DNA from: Clostridia bacterium
Lineage (GTDB): Bacteria > Bacillota > Clostridia > Christensenellales > Aristaeellaceae
Direction of reading: 5' to 3'
DNA: 6,018 bases
Assembly: GCA_030526935.1 (NCBI GenBank)
Contig: JAUNBY010000203.1
Location: forward strand, 1-6,018
Shown: in pieces, positions 1 to 6,018 of the stretch
How the letters are laid out: every line of letters starts with the position of its first letter
How positions within the stretch are numbered: the stretch's first letter is position 1
Position numbers and translations under genes: made by a program
The notes under the pieces: generated by a model
The model's database searches: none
Told to the model about the DNA's origin: nothing
Seen by the model: the letters and a program-made list of their open reading frames with translations, nothing else

Positions 1-1214
1 CGGTCGCGGAAAGCGAGCCGACGACCATCACTTTCTGGACGTTCCAGGAGATACACATCAAGTTCTACGAGACGATGGCGGAGAAATGGAACGAAGCCAA
101 TCCCGACCGTCAGATTAACCTCGAATCGCTTGCGCTTGCCGACGCCGACATCTATTCCGCGCTTCAGATAGCGCTGCAGTCGGGAACCGGCGCTCCCGAC
201 ATGGTTGACATCGAGATCAACAAATATCAGAACTTCCTCATGGGCGACATTCAGCTTCTGCCGCTTAACGACATAGTCGAGCCGGAGCTTGAGAATATCG
301 TCCAGTCCCGCGTAAACGTCTACTCGAAAGACGGCAACTATTACGGAATCTGCTTCCATGTCGGAGCGGAGGTCATGTACTACAACATGGAGATACTGGA
401 CGAGGCCGGCGTCGATCCGGCCGACATCAAGACCTGGGACGACTTCTACAACTACGGTAAGATCGTCGTCGAAAAGACCGGAAAGCCCATGTCCACAATC
501 GAGACCGGCGACTCCTGGACGCAATGGCCCATGTTCTCTCAGGCCGGAAGCGACTTCTTCGACGCCGACGGCAATGTAATACTCGACAACGAGACCAACG
601 TGGAGATAGTCACATATCTTCAAAAGCTCCTTCAGGACGGAATCTGCATCCTCTCCCCCGGCGGATACCATCACACCGAGGAGTACTACGGCTTCATGAA
701 TCAGGGCGGAGCTGCCTGCATCTGGATGCCCATGTGGTACATGGGACGCTTCACCGACTATATGCCGGATCTCGCCGGAAAGGTCAAGATCTATCCCGCG
801 CCCGCGTGGACCGAAGGCGGCTACCGCTCCGCCGTCATGGGCGGCACCGGAACCTCCATCACCAACCAGGCGAAGGATCCCGAGCTTTGTAAGGAATTCC
901 TGGCCTATTGCAAACTTTCCAACGAAGGCTGCAAAGAGATCTGGACAATGCTGGGATTCGACCCGATTCGCATAGAGACATGGTCCGACCCGATAATGCA
1001 GGAGCCGAATATCTACACGGAGTACTTCGATCAGGACGTATTCGCCGTTCTTCTCGAGGTCAAGGACGAGTTCAACGACATTCATATGAATTCGCTCAGC
1101 CCCACCATGGAGAACCTGTTGGAAACCGAGGGCTGGACACGCCTGTTCGTCAACTTTGAGGACGCTCAGACCGTGCTTACCGAGATAGCCGACATGATAA
1201 GAGCCGAGCAATAA
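1..1214 (+). CDS. araN: AraN-like arabinooligosaccharide-binding protein of an ABC transporter (5' end missing)
   Basis: Extracytoplasmic solute-binding protein that would capture arabinose-containing oligosaccharides and deliver them to the AraP/AraQ pair. The frame is open from base 3 to the TAA at 1212-1214, giving 403 visible residues. The ATG at 75 is internal, because the strand before it (ITFWTF) is the usual first beta strand of mature family 1 sugar-binding proteins. The signal peptide and lipobox cysteine therefore lie off the left edge. Visible landmarks, numbered from base 3, are GTGAPD near 61-66, YYNMEILDEAGV near 126-137 (the common YN...L..AG motif), EEYYGFMNQGG at 226-236 and PMWYMGRF at 243-250. 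From memory, several stretches closely follow B. subtilis AraN, and the downstream gene order is also that of araN-araP-araQ-abfA. The ligand is inferred from this. It carries six visible cysteines, which is unusual for an exported domain. Family membership is near certain; the AraN role is likely. Confidence 0.9.
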   Translation, partial: VAESEPTTITFWTFQEIHIKFYETMAEKWNEANPDRQINLESLALADADIYSALQIALQSGTGAPDMVDIEINKYQNFLMGDIQLLPLNDIVEPELENIVQSRVNVYSKDGNYYGICFHVGAEVMYYNMEILDEAGVDPADIKTWDDFYNYGKIVVEKTGKPMSTIETGDSWTQWPMFSQAGSDFFDADGNVILDNETNVEIVTYLQKLLQDGICILSPGGYHHTEEYYGFMNQGGAACIWMPMWYMGRFTDYMPDLAGKVKIYPAPAWTEGGYRSAVMGGTGTSITNQAKDPELCKEFLAYCKLSNEGCKEIWTMLGFDPIRIETWSDPIMQEPNIYTEYFDQDVFAVLLEVKDEFNDIHMNSLSPTMENLLETEGWTRLFVNFEDAQTVLTEIADMIRAEQ

Positions 1215-1231
1215 TTCCGATCTGTTGAAAT

Positions 1232-1267
1232 GACGGGCAGGGCGGCGCGCACTGCCCGTCGGCTTTT
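1232..1267 (+). terminator. Hairpin with short T tract between binding protein and permease genes; possible partial terminator
   Basis: GACGGGCAG (1232-1240) and CTGCCCGTC (1252-1260) form a perfect 9-bp GC-rich stem around an 11-nt loop. A possible U-G pair sits at the base, followed by GGC and a run of four T (1264-1267). It lies 17 nt after the binding-protein stop. The T tract is short, and the same-strand permease genes follow with their own good ribosome binding site. A leaky terminator or a 3'-end mRNA stabiliser therefore fits better than a complete operon end. Such elements after the binding-protein gene are known in other ABC operons (for example between malE and malF) and raise binding protein over permease. 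No clear promoter follows in the gap. Confidence 0.6.
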
Positions 1268-1302
1268 AGGGTTCATTTCTGCCTGAATACGGAGGTGTTG
1301 CT

Positions 1303-2229
1303 ATGCAAATGGTAAAAAAACGCAAGCGCTCGATGAAAGAGCTGATATGTTCCGAAGCCGTCGCGCCTTATGTGTTTGCTCTGCCGTTTATACTGTCGAT
1401 ACTGATATTTTTCGTGTATCCGATTATAACGACGGTAATTATGAGCTTTCAGGAGGTCTTGCCGGGACAGACGACGTTCATAGGGTGGCGAAACTACGAG
1501 ATAATGCTCTCGAACAGGCATTTCTTTGTAGCGCTTCAAAACAGCGTCGTATATACTTTGTTGACGCTTCTGGTTCTTATCCCGCTTCCAATGGTGCTGG
1601 CGGCGCTGTTAAACAGCAAGTCCGCCCCCGGAAAGAACGCTTTTCGCTCGACTTTATTTGTCCCCTCGCTCACGTCCGTAGTCGTTGCGGGCATAATTTT
1701 CAGATTGATACTCGGAGATTTGGACACGGCGCTTTTTAACCGCATAGTGACGGCTCTGGGCTTCGAGGCGCAGAACTGGCTTACTACCGGAGGGCAGACC
1801 GTAGCGTACGCGGCGCTTGTCGTTATGGCAACGTGGCGCTGGCTCGGAGTCAATATGATGTACTTCCTGTCCGGATTAGAAGCCATACCAAAGGATTTGT
1901 ATGAATCAGCGTCCATCGACGGCGCAAACGCCATACAACAGTTTTTCCGGATTTCGGTGCCTATGCTTCGCCCCGTGACGATATACGTTCTTACAATATC
2001 CATCTACGGCGGAATGGCCATGTTCACCGAGAGCTTCATGCTGTTCAACGGCAACAATTCACCTATGAACGTGGGCCTTACGATAGTGGGACTTCTCTAC
2101 AGGCAGGGGTTCGAGCAAAACAGAATGGGCCGGGGCGCGGCGATAGGACTCATGCTCATGGTGTTCACGCTCATTGTAAATCTCATTCAATTACGCGCCA
2201 CGGGGCAATTCAGGAAGGAGCGTGATTGA
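1303..2229 (+). CDS. araP: AraP-like sugar ABC transporter permease
   Basis: One of two inner-membrane subunits forming the channel for oligosaccharide import; 308 residues, typical of the MalF/UgpA-type permeases without a long periplasmic insert. A basic N terminus (KKRKR, residues 5-9) is followed by about six hydrophobic segments near 22-44, 82-104, 117-137, 167-190, 224-246 and 277-298. The cytoplasmic EAA loop that docks on the ATPase is visible at about 200-220 (YESASIDGA...F..I..P), with the conserved glycine at 207. From memory, long stretches such as PSLTSVVVAGIIFRLI follow B. subtilis AraP. The ATG start has GGAGGT at 1291-1296 with a 6-nt spacer. The gene follows the binding protein after a hairpin and ends one base before the AraQ-like ATG. 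Permease assignment is certain; arabinooligosaccharide specificity is inferred from the neighbours and overall likeness. Confidence 0.92.
   Translation: MQMVKKRKRSMKELICSEAVAPYVFALPFILSILIFFVYPIITTVIMSFQEVLPGQTTFIGWRNYEIMLSNRHFFVALQNSVVYTLLTLLVLIPLPMVLAALLNSKSAPGKNAFRSTLFVPSLTSVVVAGIIFRLILGDLDTALFNRIVTALGFEAQNWLTTGGQTVAYAALVVMATWRWLGVNMMYFLSGLEAIPKDLYESASIDGANAIQQFFRISVPMLRPVTIYVLTISIYGGMAMFTESFMLFNGNNSPMNVGLTIVGLLYRQGFEQNRMGRGAAIGLMLMVFTLIVNLIQLRATGQFRKERD
2212..2220 (+). promoter_or_regulatory. Ribosome binding site that decides the araQ start
   Basis: AGGAAGGAG lies inside the end of araP. Its right half, AAGGAG, sits 10 nt before the ATG at 2231. Its left half, AGGA, sits 6 nt before an in-frame GTG at 2222, which would overlap araP by 8 nt and add MIE to the protein. 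I prefer the ATG because it uses the stronger AAGGAG and places the start one base after the araP stop. The GTG cannot be excluded. Confidence 0.55.
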
Positions 2230-2230
2230 G

Positions 2231-3091
2231 ATGAAAGCCGCTCATGAATTTAAGGAAAAGCGCAAATTTACATGGATATCCTTCATAATACTCGTCGTAT
2301 TCATACTCGCGGCGGCGTTTTGCCTGTTTCCTCTGTACGCCATGATAGTTGCCTCCTTTAAACCCGGAAGCTATCTTGTGCGCTATGGACTTAACGTCGA
2401 TTGGGATTTCTCGGTCATGAATTTTGACAACTATATATATCTGTTCACCGGCGATTCCAATTATTTCACATGGTATAAAAACAGCATCATCGTGACGTTT
2501 ATGCAGGTATCCATGTGTCTGTTTTTCACGTCGATGGTCGGCTACTCGCTTGCCATGTACCGCTATAAGGGGCGAAACGGACTGTTCGTCATGGTTATGA
2601 TGGTCATGATGGTGCCGGTTGAGATATTGCTTCTGGGACTTTACCAGCTTTTTGTGTCTATGGGACTTATGAACACATATATAGGAGCCATACTTCCGTT
2701 TATAGTCGCGCCGATAGCCATATTCTTCTTTCAGCAATACCTGAGCGGAATGCCCCGCGACTTTATGGAGGCCGCCCGAATAGACGGATGCACCGAGTAC
2801 GGCATATTCTTCAGAATCTTTATGCCGCTCATGATTCCCGCTTACGCGGCGATGCTCATACTTCAGTCGATGAACAGCTGGAACAACTTCCTGTGGCCCA
2901 TGATGGTGCTGCGGACGAGTTCCCTGCAAACGCTGCCCATAGGACTCAGGTCGCTCATAACCCCCTACGGCAATAATTACGATATGCTCATAGCCGGATC
3001 GGTTTTAATGGTTTTGCCCATATTGATAGTGTATCTTTTCTTCCAGCGCTACTTCCTCGAGGGAATGACGGCGGGCGGAATAAAGGGATAG
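2231..3091 (+). CDS. araQ: AraQ-like carbohydrate ABC transporter permease
   Basis: Second inner-membrane channel subunit (MalG/UgpE type), partner of the preceding AraP-like protein. From the ATG it has 286 residues, normal for the family; a GTG at 2222 would add three. Hydrophobic segments lie near 14-41, 84-108, 117-141, 148-169, 200-218 and 254-272. The EAA loop for ATPase contact is clear at 180-199 (EAARIDGCTEYGIFFRIFMP), with glycine 186. The C-terminal GMTAGGIKG matches the usual G.T.G..KG ending of this subfamily. From memory, stretches such as SMNSWNNFLWP and PYGNNYDMLI closely follow B. subtilis AraQ. Translation is probably coupled to araP through the one-base gap. An unusual feature is a 9-nt tandem repeat coding for a methionine-rich stretch in the third membrane segment (residues 121-127). 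Permease function is certain; the substrate is inferred. Confidence 0.92.
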   Translation: MKAAHEFKEKRKFTWISFIILVVFILAAAFCLFPLYAMIVASFKPGSYLVRYGLNVDWDFSVMNFDNYIYLFTGDSNYFTWYKNSIIVTFMQVSMCLFFTSMVGYSLAMYRYKGRNGLFVMVMMVMMVPVEILLLGLYQLFVSMGLMNTYIGAILPFIVAPIAIFFFQQYLSGMPRDFMEAARIDGCTEYGIFFRIFMPLMIPAYAAMLILQSMNSWNNFLWPMMVLRTSSLQTLPIGLRSLITPYGNNYDMLIAGSVLMVLPILIVYLFFQRYFLEGMTAGGIKG

Positions 3092-3100
3092 GCCGGGCTT

Positions 3101-3123
3101 TATATAATCAGAATATTTATATA
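3101..3123 (+). promoter_or_regulatory. AT-rich spacer with inverted repeat and possible -10 box upstream of abfA
   Basis: The 47-nt gap between araQ and abfA contains TATATAA (3101-3107) and TTATATA (3117-3123), a perfect 7-bp inverted repeat with a 9-nt spacer. A consensus-like TATAAT overlaps it at 3103-3108. No TTGACA-like -35 box is present at the matching distance, and no terminator hairpin follows araQ. The simplest reading is read-through from the transporter genes, with a possible weak internal promoter or operator here. It does not resemble the B. subtilis AraR operator as I recall it. An all-A/T repeat of this length can arise by chance. Confidence 0.25.
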
Positions 3124-3138
3124 TGCGGAGGAACTACC

Positions 3139-4653
3139 ATGAAAAAGGCGACAATGACACTTGACAGGGCGTATGTCATCTCTAAGATCGACCCGCGAAT
3201 CTATGGCTCTTTTATCGAGCACGTCGGACGCGCGGTGTATTCCGGAGTTTACGAGCCGGGGCATCCCACCGCCGATAAAAACGGATTTCGAGGCGATGTA
3301 ATCGAGATGGTCAAGGCGCTTAAAATGCCTCTGGTGCGCTATCCGGGCGGAAATTTTGTATCGGGCTTCAACTGGGAGGATTCCATAGGTCCCCGCGAAG
3401 AGCGCCCCAAGAGGCTTGACCTCGCGTGGTTCACGACCGAGACAAACGAAGTTGGCCTTCACGAATTCGCCGAATGGTGCGAAAAGGCGGGCGCCGAACT
3501 CATGTACGCGATAAACCTCGGAACACGCGGTGTAGACGCGGCGAGGAATATCGTCGAGTACATGAACCATCCCGCAGGCTCCCAATGGTCGGATCTGAGA
3601 ATACGAAACGGACGAAAGGAACCCTTTGGCGTAAAACTTTTCTGCCTCGGAAACGAAATGGACGGCCCGTGGCAGATCGCCCACCGCACCGCCTATGATT
3701 ACGGCTGCGTCGCCAGAGAAGCCGCGAAAGCCATGAAGTGGGTAGATCCGTCGATAGAGCTTGTGGCCTGCGGATCGTCAAACAGTTCCATGGAGACCTT
3801 CGGCGAGTGGGAACTGACCATGCTCGATGAATGCTATGAACACGTCGATTACGTGTCGCTTCACCAGTATTACGGCAATCCTACCAACGATACCCCCGGC
3901 TTCCTCGCGCGTTCGATGAATATGGACGATTTCATACATACGGTATCCTCTATCTGCGACGCCATAAAGGGTAAAAAGCATTCGAAAAAAAGCGTCAACC
4001 TCTCGTTCGACGAGTGGAACGTATGGTATCACTCAAAGGAGAAGGACGAGGAAGAATGGAAGAAGGCGCGCTGGGGGAGGGCACTGTCTTTGCTGGAGGA
4101 CGTATATAACTTTGAGGACGCGCTGCTTGTGGGGTCCATGCTCATGACGCTCATTCGAAACGCCGACCGCGTGAAGATCGCGTGCCTCGCGCAACTCGTA
4201 AACGTCATAGCCCCCATAATGACGCGTCCCGGCGCGGGAGTGTGGGCGCAAACCATATATTGGCCGCTTATGCACGCCTCGATTTACGGTCGCGGTACAT
4301 CGCTCAAACCCATAGTCGATTCCCCCGTATACGACTGCGCGGACTATGAAAAGGTGCCCGTTATAGACGCGGCGGCGACCATGGATGACGAGGGCAACGT
4401 AACGATATTCGCGGTCAACCGCGACATGGCGGATGACGTATGCCTGTCGGTCGACCTGCGTTCCTTCGAAAAGCTCAGTCTTAAGGAGCACATACTCCTT
4501 CACCACGACGACGTAAAGGCCGTTAATACGCACGACAACCCGGATAACGTTAAGCCCGTCGCGGGAAACGGCGGGGAAATCGACCATGGCGTATTGCAAA
4601 TACCCCTCAAGGCTCTGTCATGGAACGTAATACGGCTGGTGGTCGAGGGATGA
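3139..4653 (+). CDS. abfA: Intracellular alpha-L-arabinofuranosidase, GH51 (AbfA)
   Basis: Retaining glycosidase that removes terminal alpha-L-arabinofuranosyl units from short arabinooligosaccharides. The full 504 residues match the usual length of about 500. The family opening is present: IYGSFIEHVGRAVYSGVYEPG (residues 21-41) and RYPGGNFVSG (67-76). The acid/base is Glu173 in LGNEMDGPW and the nucleophile is Glu292 in FDEWNVWY, matching Glu175 and Glu294 of Geobacillus stearothermophilus T-6 AbfA. HQYYGN (242-247) also lines the active site. The catalytic (beta/alpha)8 barrel is followed by a C-terminal beta sandwich from about residue 385. There is no signal peptide, so it acts in the cytoplasm on imported sugars. 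The ATG has GGAGGA at 3127-3132 with a 6-nt spacer. The stop overlaps the next gene by ATGA. A highly charged loop (residues 299-311) after the nucleophile motif looks unlike the Bacillus enzymes I remember. Function is very secure. Confidence 0.97.
   Translation: MKKATMTLDRAYVISKIDPRIYGSFIEHVGRAVYSGVYEPGHPTADKNGFRGDVIEMVKALKMPLVRYPGGNFVSGFNWEDSIGPREERPKRLDLAWFTTETNEVGLHEFAEWCEKAGAELMYAINLGTRGVDAARNIVEYMNHPAGSQWSDLRIRNGRKEPFGVKLFCLGNEMDGPWQIAHRTAYDYGCVAREAAKAMKWVDPSIELVACGSSNSSMETFGEWELTMLDECYEHVDYVSLHQYYGNPTNDTPGFLARSMNMDDFIHTVSSICDAIKGKKHSKKSVNLSFDEWNVWYHSKEKDEEEWKKARWGRALSLLEDVYNFEDALLVGSMLMTLIRNADRVKIACLAQLVNVIAPIMTRPGAGVWAQTIYWPLMHASIYGRGTSLKPIVDSPVYDCADYEKVPVIDAAATMDDEGNVTIFAVNRDMADDVCLSVDLRSFEKLSLKEHILLHHDDVKAVNTHDNPDNVKPVAGNGGEIDHGVLQIPLKALSWNVIRLVVEG
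4650..4653 (+). other. ATGA stop/start overlap coupling the two GH51 genes
   Basis: The abfA stop TGA (4651-4653) overlaps the ATG (4650-4652) of the next gene. Only a weak purine run, GAGGG at 4645-4649, sits directly against the ATG, too close to act as a normal Shine-Dalgarno site. Translation of the second enzyme therefore probably depends on ribosomes finishing abfA. The next in-frame ATG, at 4698, would delete the first beta strand and is unlikely. Confidence 0.8.
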
Positions 4654-6018
4654 GGCTGAAGATAGACGCGCAGCGGAAGCTGTTCAAGCGCGATATAATG
4701 ATATACGGGCATTTCCTCGAACACTTCCATCGCCAGATATACGGGGGCGTTTTTGAGCCGGGTTCCCCTCTTTCTGACGATGACGGCTTTCGCGTTGACG
4801 TAATGGACGCCCTAAAAAAGATTCGCGTCCCCGTAATACGCTGGCCGGGCGGTTGCTTCGTGTCGAGCTATCATTGGAAGAAGGCCGTGGGAGCGAATCG
4901 AGTGGCGTCATTTGACAAGAGCTGGCGCGTCGAGGACGACAATTCCTTCGGAACCGACGAGTTCATAAAGTTGTGCGGGAAGCTGGGATGCGAACCGTAT
5001 ATATGCCTGAATGCCGGTACGGGTTCCATAGAGGAGATGAGCGACTGGGTCGAGTATTGCAACCTCGACCACGAAGGCGAATTTGCCAAATGGCGCATAG
5101 CCAACGGACACAGAAAGCCTTATGAAGTTAAATACTGGTCGATAGGCAATGAAAATTACGGCGCGTGGGAACTTGGGGCGAAGGATTCCGATACGTGGAG
5201 CCGCCTTGTGGAGGAATCCGCGAAGCTGATAACGCATGTAGACCCGAATGTGGAGCTTACCGCGGCGGCGTTGGACGACATAGACTGGAACGTGAAGCTG
5301 CTTACCCGCGCGGGCGAACGCCTTAAATGGATATCCATACACGGATACTGGGACGGTCTTTGGAATGTAGATGAGCCTGCCGATTATATGCAGGTGATGG
5401 CCATGTCGGGGCATACCGGCGACGCGTTAGGGCGCGTTCGGGGGCTGCTCAAAGCGATGAACCTCGACAAGAGCGTCAAAATCGCCTACGACGAGTGGAA
5501 CCTGCGCGGCTGGCACCATCCGGCGGCGCATACCGTCGAGCAGGGTAAAACGCCGGAGGAATACCTCTATCCGCGCGACCGCAACGATATAAACTCGACT
5601 TACACAATGGCGGACGCCGTATTTACGGCCTGTTTCCTGAATACCATGCTGAGAAACGCGGACGTGGTTGGCATGGCGAACTTCGCTCCCGCCGTCAATA
5701 CGCGCGGAGCCATATATGTATATCCCGAAGGCATAGTAAAGCGCACGACATATCATGTGTTCGACATGTTTGCCAATATGATGGGCGATACGGTATTGGA
5801 CAGCTGGGCCTCAAACGGCGAAAGCATGATTTGTCCCGTCAAGGGATCAGACCGCTTCGAAGCGACAGACTGCGTAGACGCGGTCGCGACGCTGGACATC
5901 GATAGCGGAAAGATCTGCGTAAGCCTCATAAACCGCCATCCCGAAAAGGAACAGCAGGTAATTGTGACGGGCGTATCCGGGAAATGCCGAAGCTATACGC
6001 TTTGCGGGAACAGCCCCG
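4650..6018 (+). CDS. Second GH51 alpha-L-arabinofuranosidase, diverged from AbfA (3' end missing)
   Basis: Retaining GH51 glycosidase, probably also releasing L-arabinofuranose from imported oligosaccharides. The frame runs without a stop to the right edge, giving 456 complete codons; about 40-50 residues of the C-terminal beta sandwich are missing if it has normal length. Family landmarks are IYGHFLEHFHRQIYGGVFEPG (18-38), RWPGGCFVSSYHW (64-76), acid/base Glu168 in IGNENYGAW and nucleophile Glu282 in AYDEWN. Compared with AbfA, the acid/base motif is GNENYGAWELGAKD rather than GNEMDGPWQ, the H-Q-Y-Y-G segment is replaced by HGYWDGLW (231-238), and a loop rich in His, Pro and charged residues (288-312) follows the nucleophile. 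It therefore belongs to another GH51 branch, not a recent duplication. No signal peptide is seen, so it is cytoplasmic. Exact specificity (arabinan, arabinoxylan or other linkage) cannot be read from sequence alone. Confidence 0.93.
   Translation, partial: MRLKIDAQRKLFKRDIMIYGHFLEHFHRQIYGGVFEPGSPLSDDDGFRVDVMDALKKIRVPVIRWPGGCFVSSYHWKKAVGANRVASFDKSWRVEDDNSFGTDEFIKLCGKLGCEPYICLNAGTGSIEEMSDWVEYCNLDHEGEFAKWRIANGHRKPYEVKYWSIGNENYGAWELGAKDSDTWSRLVEESAKLITHVDPNVELTAAALDDIDWNVKLLTRAGERLKWISIHGYWDGLWNVDEPADYMQVMAMSGHTGDALGRVRGLLKAMNLDKSVKIAYDEWNLRGWHHPAAHTVEQGKTPEEYLYPRDRNDINSTYTMADAVFTACFLNTMLRNADVVGMANFAPAVNTRGAIYVYPEGIVKRTTYHVFDMFANMMGDTVLDSWASNGESMICPVKGSDRFEATDCVDAVATLDIDSGKICVSLINRHPEKEQQVIVTGVSGKCRSYTLCGNSP

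Noticed and set aside
1225..1253. Possible promoter for araP using TTGAAA at 1225-1230
   Set aside because: The sequence 17 nt downstream is GC-rich hairpin with no -10-like box.
2222..2230. GTG start for araQ overlapping the araP stop
   Set aside because: Possible, but the ATG at 2231 uses the stronger AAGGAG at a workable distance and needs no rare start codon; the difference is only three residues.
2255..2268. cre-like sequence for CcpA near the start of araQ
   Set aside because: The AAGCGC core is present, but the leading TG and the closing C of the consensus are not, and it lies inside coding sequence.
2210..2929. Long minus-strand open frame (239 codons) opposite araQ
   Set aside because: It lies fully antisense to a secure permease gene. 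Its product is rich in His, Arg, Lys and Tyr with no recognisable domain, which is what the complement of hydrophobic codons produces.
4033..4599. Minus-strand open frame (188 codons) opposite abfA
   Set aside because: Antisense to a well-supported GH51 gene, with no domain and a skewed, unconvincing composition; treated as a shadow.
4908..5414. Minus-strand open frame (168 codons) opposite the second GH51
   Set aside because: Antisense to conserved GH51 catalytic sequence, no recognisable motif; treated as a shadow.

Overview
The window is a compact, single-strand (+) stretch of a bacterial carbohydrate-use operon. All five genes read left to right with almost no spare DNA, and no gene is supported on the minus strand. 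The closest match I recognise is the araN-araP-araQ-abfA block of the Bacillus subtilis ara operon, in the same order and with similar proteins. Here a second GH51 arabinofuranosidase gene is fused on at an ATGA overlap. The strong GGAGG-type ribosome binding sites, the Firmicutes-type transporter and the lack of a linked ATPase suggest a Firmicute. The fairly GC-rich DNA, the heavy use of the ATA isoleucine codon and the cysteine-rich binding protein lean toward an anaerobic clostridial lineage rather than Bacillus. That host assignment is inference.

Layout: 1-1214 is the 3' part of an AraN-like sugar-binding lipoprotein; its signal peptide lies off the left edge. A 9-bp hairpin with a short T tract follows in the 88-nt gap. 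Two membrane permeases come next: AraP-like (1303-2229) and AraQ-like (2231-3091), one base apart. A 47-nt AT-rich spacer precedes abfA (3139-4653), a complete intracellular GH51 alpha-L-arabinofuranosidase. The second GH51 enzyme starts at 4650, inside the abfA stop, and is still open at the right edge. No untranslated stretch exceeds about 90 bases, and I see no RNA genes, mobile elements, CRISPR arrays or attachment sites.

How they work together: the binding protein captures arabinose-containing oligosaccharides outside the cell, the two permeases move them across the membrane (powered by an ATPase encoded elsewhere), and the two cytoplasmic GH51 enzymes release L-arabinose. The mechanism is established for B. 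subtilis AraNPQ-MsmX and AbfA and is transferred here by resemblance and gene order. This is a recognisable sugar-use locus, and I do not see a wholly new system in it. The points most worth a second look are the diverged second GH51, the missing ATPase, and the hairpin plus codon-usage step that separate the binding protein from the rest.
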